A stretch of 64,000 bases of DNA, from positions 310,001 to 374,000 of the forward strand of contig JAEQBH010000997.1 in assembly GCA_016808115.1 (NCBI GenBank). The letters run 5' to 3'. Origin of the DNA: Tetrastigma voinierianum. Its lineage: Eukaryota > Streptophyta > Magnoliopsida > Vitales > Vitaceae. The position numbers and the translations under genes are program-made. Each line of letters opens with the position of its first letter. Within the stretch, counting starts at the first letter, position 1. A model generated the notes under the pieces. It was not told the DNA's origin. It saw only the letters and a list, made by a program, of their open reading frames with translations, and searched no databases. Positions 57,650 to 64,000 of the stretch are shown piece by piece.

Positions 57650-58830
57650 AAAGAATTTTGAAAACCATTTTGAAAAAAATGATTTCTTATAATAAAAATT
57701 AGTCTCCCACTAATATATAATGGCTGCAAGTTGTAGCGTCTACGACTATTTTTCATTTAAGAATAAACAATTGTTTCTCATGGATGATGTTGTGAAGGTA
57801 TGACTCTGAAAGGCCCTGAAAGGCCCAGAAATGGAAATAGAATCAGCATTTAGAATATTTAGGTGAGGGGCCACTTCGAGTTTTGGTAATAGAGTCATTA
57901 TGTGATGTAACTTTTTTTTTATTTGCTTATTGAAGAGTATTTTAGGGGATTAAAGTGATTTCTATTTTAAAACATATTACAACATCATGTAAACTCTAAA
58001 TGTATGTTATTCTTTAATATAAAATGTGATTTATTTTTTTTAGTTTTTAAAAAATATATCATCTTTGTATAATTGAAAATTTTATTTTTCAACTCTATTG
58101 AAAGTAATTTGCTTTCAAATTTTATATGGTTCATTTTCTTATTAACTTATTACTTAGTTTAAATTTTCGGATTAATTAATGAAGAAGTGTCCTGATCTCG
58201 ATGTGCACACATTTAAAAAAAAAAAAAGGAGTAAAGTGAGAAGCTATTGTTTTATTGTGTATACACTTAATATAAAATGGAAATATGAAAAATCAAATAA
58301 ATTAATACTTAATATTATAAAACACAGTTTAGTTTTAAGTTCTATATAGAATTAAATAAAAAACAAGTACTAAATGAGGATGATTATGTTATAACTAATA
58401 ACTTTTTTATTTTCCTTTTGCTCTTGACGTAGGCAGCTTATTCTTCGGTGCAACACTGACTCAGAGTAAAGGGCATTCTTTGTTCATTCACATATAGATC
58501 TCAGGCATCTCACCTTTAAGCCATACTTTCCAAAATTTACATTTATGAATCTTGTTCGTCTGAATATGCTCCTGAAGAAATTAAACTAATTTCATAAAAT
58601 CAAAATCTCTCAAAGGCATAAAACCTTTCAAAGTATAACAAAATGTCATAGAACCAACGTCTTCCAATATGATAAAATTTTTCAAAACTAATAATCTTAA
58701 AATGTAACATTCTAGCAATATAAAATCCTTAAAATGAAAGTTTGCAAACATTAATTCCCAAAGTATTAAAGTAGTCTAACAATCCTAAATCTTTTCAACA
58801 AATACCAACTTAAAAATAGTTCTCAATTTC
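57650..58830. other. AT-rich spacer
   Basis: Nothing recognised. Confidence 0.45.
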
Positions 58831-58936
58831 ACATCCACATACCCACCCCCGAAATCACTCTTGCGCCAATGTAGCGCCACTGTTTCTATTGGGCTGATTG
58901 GCGGTCGAGCCGGATTCGGGATGCTATGATACCATT
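58830..58936 (-). other. Primer-binding site and truncated internal start of the LTR C element
   Basis: Minus strand TGGTATCATAGCAT (58934-58921) directly follows LTR C in its reading direction, so LTR C was a 5' LTR. About 100 bp of internal sequence remain before unrelated AT-rich DNA. Confidence 0.55.
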
Positions 58937-60600
58937 AACTTTTATTTACTATAACTTATACACTTTAAGCTTGTTCATTCTTATATTGTTAAACATTTAA
59001 CTTGTATTATATTACATGCGACGGATTACAAAATATATCTGACTCAGTATATGGAAGTGTTCAACATTTACAATATTTACATTGTTTGCAAAAGAAACAA
59101 AAATACATATACATTAGACCAAATGGTCTTCCAGTGGGCACTTATTGATGTGTTGACTTTGACTGCTGATGTGGATTGTCCTGTCATCTGGTTTCCTCTT
59201 CTGTGCCTACATGGATGAAACACCCGTGCTAAGCTTATAGCTTAGTGGGAATTTTATACATATGGACGACCTCGATTAAGGGTCATCACACTTTAAACAC
59301 ATGCATATCACTTTAACATTCATTTTTCATCTACACATGCTTATTCATGTTTGCACATATCATTTATAGATATACTTCTACATGTATCATCCTTATTCGT
59401 ATTATCATATTTCATTTCTTATCACATACTTTTCGTATCATTTTACACTTTACTTCTTGTTATTGTAACTGTATACTATCATCACATAGCAGTGTTATGC
59501 TTCTCATATCATATCATATACTTTATACATTTCCTTTACATATACTTTTCATTTTCTTTTATGTTCATGCCTGCAAATACAACTAAAGTGGATACGGAAA
59601 GCTGATCTTACAGGTACTATCAGCTGTTCTCTATTTGTATGTGCAGAAGGTCTTATCCTTATCTGAAGACAGTGATCTCTATTTGTAATAGAGGTACTAT
59701 CAGCGTATGAGACAATGATCTACGGCATTTGGCAGGTATTTAGAATGATCGGCGGGATGTGTCATCGACAAGCCCGAGGGGCCTCGATATACGTATCGTA
59801 CATGCTTGTGGCGAATTTGTCATATAGGCATGTATATCCAACTAAGTCACATATACTTGGGACTGTCAGTTTTATTATGTGTTCTTAATAATTTTTCAAT
59901 ATTAGAAAAGATATCTCATATACATGAATACCTACTGATATCATGTATACTTATGAGATATTCGTTTATCGAATAATCTCTTATCGTATTACAGGCTGTG
60001 CTTTTCGCCTAACAAAATCATATGCATATTTATACTTATAGCAAGTTTATACTTGTTCAAGAATTTACTATCCTATCATAGGGCATTAAGTTTGCCCACA
60101 TCAAACTTACCGAGGCGGCGAGGTACGATACATTTTCAACTTAGTTTCACTCTTATTTGAACCCTCATTAGTCATTCACTAGGGTTTCTATACTTTTGGT
60201 GTATGAATTTGGGCTTAAAAATGTCAAAATACAAGAAATTAGAGTTTGTAGGAAAGTGAGTGCGCATTGATGCTTGGCATCGGTCTTGGTACCATTCATG
60301 TTACGGTGAGGTGGTGGGTACCAACCAAACTTTGGTTGGTACCGGTACCATTTGCGTCTGTATAGGTGGTCACGTGGTACCATTTGAAACGTCCCCATAT
60401 GGGTGCAGGGTACCACCCGATGCAGTCTGGAGTACAGGTTACGGAGCGCCATAAATGGCAGCTTTTCCCTCTTTCACTCACTTTTCTTCCATACTTTTCC
60501 TCTATTCCATCTTACTTCAAAAACCTATCATGAATTACTCCCAAAACAACTCTAAAATGGATCATAACCCATACATAAACCTAACATAAAGATTAGTTAT

Positions 60601-62116
60601 TGAAAGAATTGGTTTTCCTTGATTCTATTGATTCACCCGTAGGTCATATATATATAATATTACAAACTAAAAGTCTGGCTACAGTTATGCGTACAAGCTA
60701 TAAATATGGCTATAATATGGCAATTATACCATTGACCAAATCAAGCTATAAATATGGCTATAATATGGCAATTCCAGCCACAGCATTGGCAGCCACGACC
60801 GTGGCAGCCATGGCTTTGGGCCGACCACGAGGAGCAGTCGGAGGAGCCGTAGGAGGTGGTTGTGCATTGGGCCGTGCACTGCCTTGGACTCCACGGTTCC
60901 GATCTTCCCACCAATCCGGATATCCATGCGTTTTGAAACAAGTATTGCATCATCATGACGATCGCTTACAAACGAGAACAATACAATTTATTGCTCGGGG
61001 GACGGGTAACCACGAGCCTTAGATTGCGTCTGCGGAGTTTATAAACAAGCGCATGGATTTTGCCCTTGTCCGCTCTATCTCGAGCAACACCCAGACTTTT
61101 CTTCACGAAGACATGCTTGATACACCGATCGAGATCGGAATTAAAGGAGAGTGTAGACGACAAATTAGAAGCGTCTTGGGTGCATATAACTCATCGTTAA
61201 TGCCAATGAGAAATTGATGGAGTTTCTCCTCCTCGATCCATAGCAAGTCTTGACAACATCACAAGTACAATTACCACGGACACCGCATGGAGAGGCTTGA
61301 GGCGATCAATTCATCATACAATCCCATCAAACGGGTATAATAATCATCAATAGACATATTCGAAGTTTGCTTACAGTTGGTAATATCATCCCTCAATTGT
61401 TGAAGGCGAGGACCATTGGCCACGCAAAACCGCTTCTCAAGATAATCCCAAAGTCGTTTGGCTTCATCATGAAAAAGGAATGGGGCATCAACTTTGGATC
61501 AAGAGTCGGTGTGATCAATGGGGACCAAGCATAAATTGACGGTGTGCCCAATCCGAGTTGTTTCTTCTTCTCGCAGTTGGTTTGGTGAATGTCCGTCAAC
61601 AAACACAAAGCTTTTCGGCGAGCTTTCAAAGACAACTTAAATCACGTGCCCATGAAATATAATTGTCATTAGAAAGGATCCACGTGGTGATCATATTCGG
61701 GTTGATCTCGGACCAGATAATAAGGAGAATGGGATCTATTTTCCCATCGTCGGCCGCCAATGAGAAGAATCGGAGAGAGAGGCGATGATGATGCATTTCG
61801 GAAAAGAAGCCGTGAAAGAAAATAAATGGGTAAAAAGCTTGCTAGAGCTGGCCCCAGGGCTCACGATACCATGCAGAATTGGTTTTCCTTGATTCTATTG
61901 ATTCACGGCGAGTCATATATATAATATTACAAACTAAAAGTCGCTACGATTATCGTACAAGCTATAAATATGGCTATAATATAGCAATTATACCATTGAC
62001 CAAATCAAGCTATAAATATATATGGCTATAATATGGCAGTCACTTCACCATTGACCAAATCGAGAATATACATATTCTAAAAATAGAAGATTAGATATTC
62101 TAGTATAATCTTAATA
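60601..62116 (-). mobile_element. Short Ty1/copia element with gag only, nested in LTR C
   Basis: LTR copies at 60601-60770 (truncated) and 61873-62116 share aattggttttccttgattct and a 45-bp internal repeat (ctataaatatggctataata, then ccattgaccaaatcaag). GTTAT flanks both sides (60596-60600, 62117-62121) as the target duplication. The minus-strand primer site TGGTATCGTGAGCC (about 61872-61859) adjoins the complete LTR. Only gag lies inside, so it is non-autonomous. Confidence 0.85.
60850..61797 (-). pseudogene. Copia gag (UBN2-type) remnant
   Basis: Minus-strand text in several frames: DNYISWARDL, SLKARRKALCLL, CEKKKQLGLGTPSIYAW, TLDPKLMPHSF, SIDDYYTRLMGLYDELIAS, SSTLSFNSDLDRCIKHVFVK and, near the end, a damaged knuckle with HDDAILV. 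This matches the gag found in many plant Ty1/copia elements. Many frameshifts, and no protease or polymerase beyond. Confidence 0.8.
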
Positions 62117-62307
62117 GTTATGGTTTGTTTTGAACTCCATTACTTGCCGCAGTCATGCTGAATCCAACCTCAAAGGAAGGATTTCATACTCTTATTGTAC
62201 AATTTAGGGTTTTACCAACCATACTTTCAAGAAATCCAGGGTTATGATGAAATCCTAACAAAATCCTAAGTTTGGATCAAACTCTCCATACAAAAATTTA
62301 TAGTATT

Positions 62308-62360
62308 CCATACCCAAAACCATATTAATTCCATACCCAAAACCATATTAATTCCATACT
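62308..62360. repeat. Short tandem repeat in LTR C
   Basis: ccatacccaaaaccatatta occurs twice in succession within an AT-rich stretch. Confidence 0.75.
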
Positions 62361-62818
62361 TTTGCTCTCTCTTGAAGTTCTCTTCTCCTTCTCTTCTTCT
62401 TCTTCTTCTCCTTCTTCTCTTCTCTTCCTTTCTCCTTCACGTTTTTGTTCTCTCATCTGCCTTAGCCTGCCTCTTTCTTTTCTCGCCGCGTTTTTTGTTC
62501 TGAAATGAGAGAACAAACTTGATCTTATCTCTTTTTATTGATTTTTCTTTCCTTTATTTACTCATTGGTCCCTCATCTTCATTTATTTGCAATTCAACTT
62601 ATATTATACTCTACTTTGGCATACAATCTTATGAGATTATGACCCTTAGGTCCTAAATTAGTAAATGACTAATTTACCCTTGTCTTTTGTATAAATTTCG
62701 GGTTTTGCTTATGTTATTTTTAACATTATTTTATTTTATTCCGAAAAAATATACATTTACATTTCTTATACCCTAAACATGTTATAAACTGTCCTGGCAT
62801 AATTTGGGATGTTACAGC

Positions 62819-64000
62819 CAAGGTTTAGGGCACTTGAAAATGATCAACAATAAGGAGTGAGCTAAAAGCCCAATAAGGAATGTTAATACATTTTCATGGA
62901 TCAAATATTTTAAATTCACAAAATTGGAGATATAACATATTTTTCTTTTCCTCACAAATCTCATAAAATCATTGAGTACAAATAAATAATATATATATAA
63001 ATATATTTCAAACTGATGTTCATCATATTTTTGTTTCTCAAACAATTCCATATCATAATCAAATCCATAAATATTTTAAAACACATATACTCATGGTTCT
63101 CAAAAGATTTGTTTCAAATAAAATGTCAATTATTCTAACCCTTTGACAATGGTCATTTCAAAATACTTACACTCTTGGTTCTCAAAACATATTTCTTTCA
63201 AATAAAATGTCAACTATTCTAACCCGTTGACAAGCGCCAATTTGTCAACTACTATAACCCATTGATTAGGGTCGGATTTATCGAGTTATCTCGTTGACGA
63301 GTATATTTGTCGAGGATTTATAAGGTGATAGAGGTTGTATTTGTCAGTTTATATCCCGGGTGACATGAAGTATAAAAATCGAGTCAAATATTCTCTTTAA
63401 TGACTTGATTTTCATAAATGCTGAAATATATCTTCCATGCTTTCAATCCCTACCATGAACATTTTCAAATCCGTTTTCCAAATAAAACTTGTATTTGATC
63501 CATGCATATAATTTAAACAAATACAAATTATCAAAACTCATAATCACATATAATAGCAAATTATTTTGTTTTATAGGAAAAGCTGCATGAATCTTCTTTA
63601 CCTCAAAGCAACTCAAAAGTCTTGAATTATACCACTCCACAATTAAACTCAGTTAAGAGTCTATGTCACCTAAACAAATAAAAACGAAAAAAAAAACTCA
63701 TTAATTATCTGAACTATTATTTCTTTTTCTTCAATGTTATTTTAATTTACTTATTTATTATTTTAAACTTACTATTACTATTATTATTATTACTCCTTGA
63801 ATAATTTGCCTTCAATTATTACTCTCTTTTCAAAACTAATTTAAATGTAGTTTGATCACTGTCACGGTTTTGCTCCAATATCACCTTCCTCAAGTCATAA
63901 ATTCCGATCTTCACCATTCATAATTTAGATCAAAGTCTTATATAAAACATATCCAAATTTCAACGCAATCCAATAGTTGAATAAGGAGAAACAGGCTTAC
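62819..64000. repeat. Flank of LTR C, probable part of a further LTR
   Basis: No coding text. 'ggttctcaaaa-at-tttcaaataaaatgtcaa-tattctaaccc-ttgacaa' is repeated at about 63098-63150 and 63176-63232 (period about 80 bp), with a third, partial echo at 63240-63265. Such tandem units and the opening 'ggagtgagctaaaagcccaataagg' resemble gypsy LTR U3 sequence, but no coding region confirms it. Confidence 0.3.

Larger units (their letters stand above)
58937..62818 (-). repeat. LTR C, related to gypsy element 1, interrupted by a copia element
   Basis: Shares with LTRs A and B the blocks ggattacaaaatatat, tatggaagtgttcaaca, gatgtggattg-cctg-catctggtttc, ccgtgctaagctt and cttagtggga, and the end aacatgttataaactgt...gggatgttaca (62772-62817). 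It has no 200-bp array and no GC-rich minisatellite. Removing the insertion (60601-62116), it is about 2.4 kb. Confidence 0.75.

Noticed and set aside
62325..62516. Glu/Arg-rich minus-strand frame
   Set aside because: Translation of a CTT/CT-rich stretch within LTR C.

Overview
This window is nuclear DNA from a flowering plant, most likely a woody dicot or dicot-like angiosperm. The evidence is eukaryotic gene structure (GT-AG introns), plant-specific families (a WAT1/EamA transporter, a P-class pentatricopeptide repeat protein, a CC-NBS-LRR resistance protein), AT-rich spacers, and dense nested LTR retrotransposons with plant-type tRNA-Met primer sites. I cannot name the species. None of the recognised coding loci is an intact complete reading frame: each carries nonsense codons, small indels, exon loss or an insertion. 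The gene entries are therefore mostly pseudogenes, unless the underlying assembly is poorly polished. No organised multi-gene system was found.

Layout. 1-2.3 kb: a Ty1/copia LTR fragment, then a short Ty3/gypsy derivative with LTRs of about 280 bp and only gag remnants. 3.2-3.7 kb: the RNase H end of a non-LTR element (minus). 4.6-13.5 kb: a seven-exon WAT1-type transporter gene on the minus strand. A 6.8-kb Ty1/copia element (4800-11592, plus) with a 5-bp target duplication splits its last exon. 13.6-20.6 kb: mostly uninterpreted, with SINE-like sequences. 20.6-22.5 kb: a PPR gene (minus), broken by frameshifts. 24.2-26.7 kb: a CC-NBS-LRR pseudogene (plus). 28.06-29.47 kb: a hAT element with target duplication. 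29.9 kb: an orphan CACTA-type end. 30.9-36 kb: isolated minus-strand exon fragments, including prefoldin subunit 4 and a serine carboxypeptidase C-terminus, lying downstream of a promoter-like CT-rich leader.

From 37.2 to 54.0 kb is a nest. A partial LTR is followed by Ty3/gypsy element 2 (plus, from 38069). Its LTR holds a non-coding insertion with a terminal hairpin, and its gag is split by full-length Ty3/gypsy element 1 (minus, about 42362-53023). Each 3-kb LTR of element 1 carries five tandem units of about 200 bp plus a GC-rich minisatellite. 54.0-56.3 kb is a 1-kb segment duplicated almost in tandem, with a large microsatellite in one copy. 58.9-62.8 kb is a related 5' LTR (minus) without the tandem array; a 1.5-kb gag-only copia element (60601-62116, 5-bp target duplication) has inserted into it. 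The window ends in another LTR-like repeat.

The most informative observations are the precise copia insertion into the transporter's terminal exon, an inverted duplication that replaces the C-terminus of the prefoldin fragment, and the matched tandem arrays in the two gypsy LTRs.
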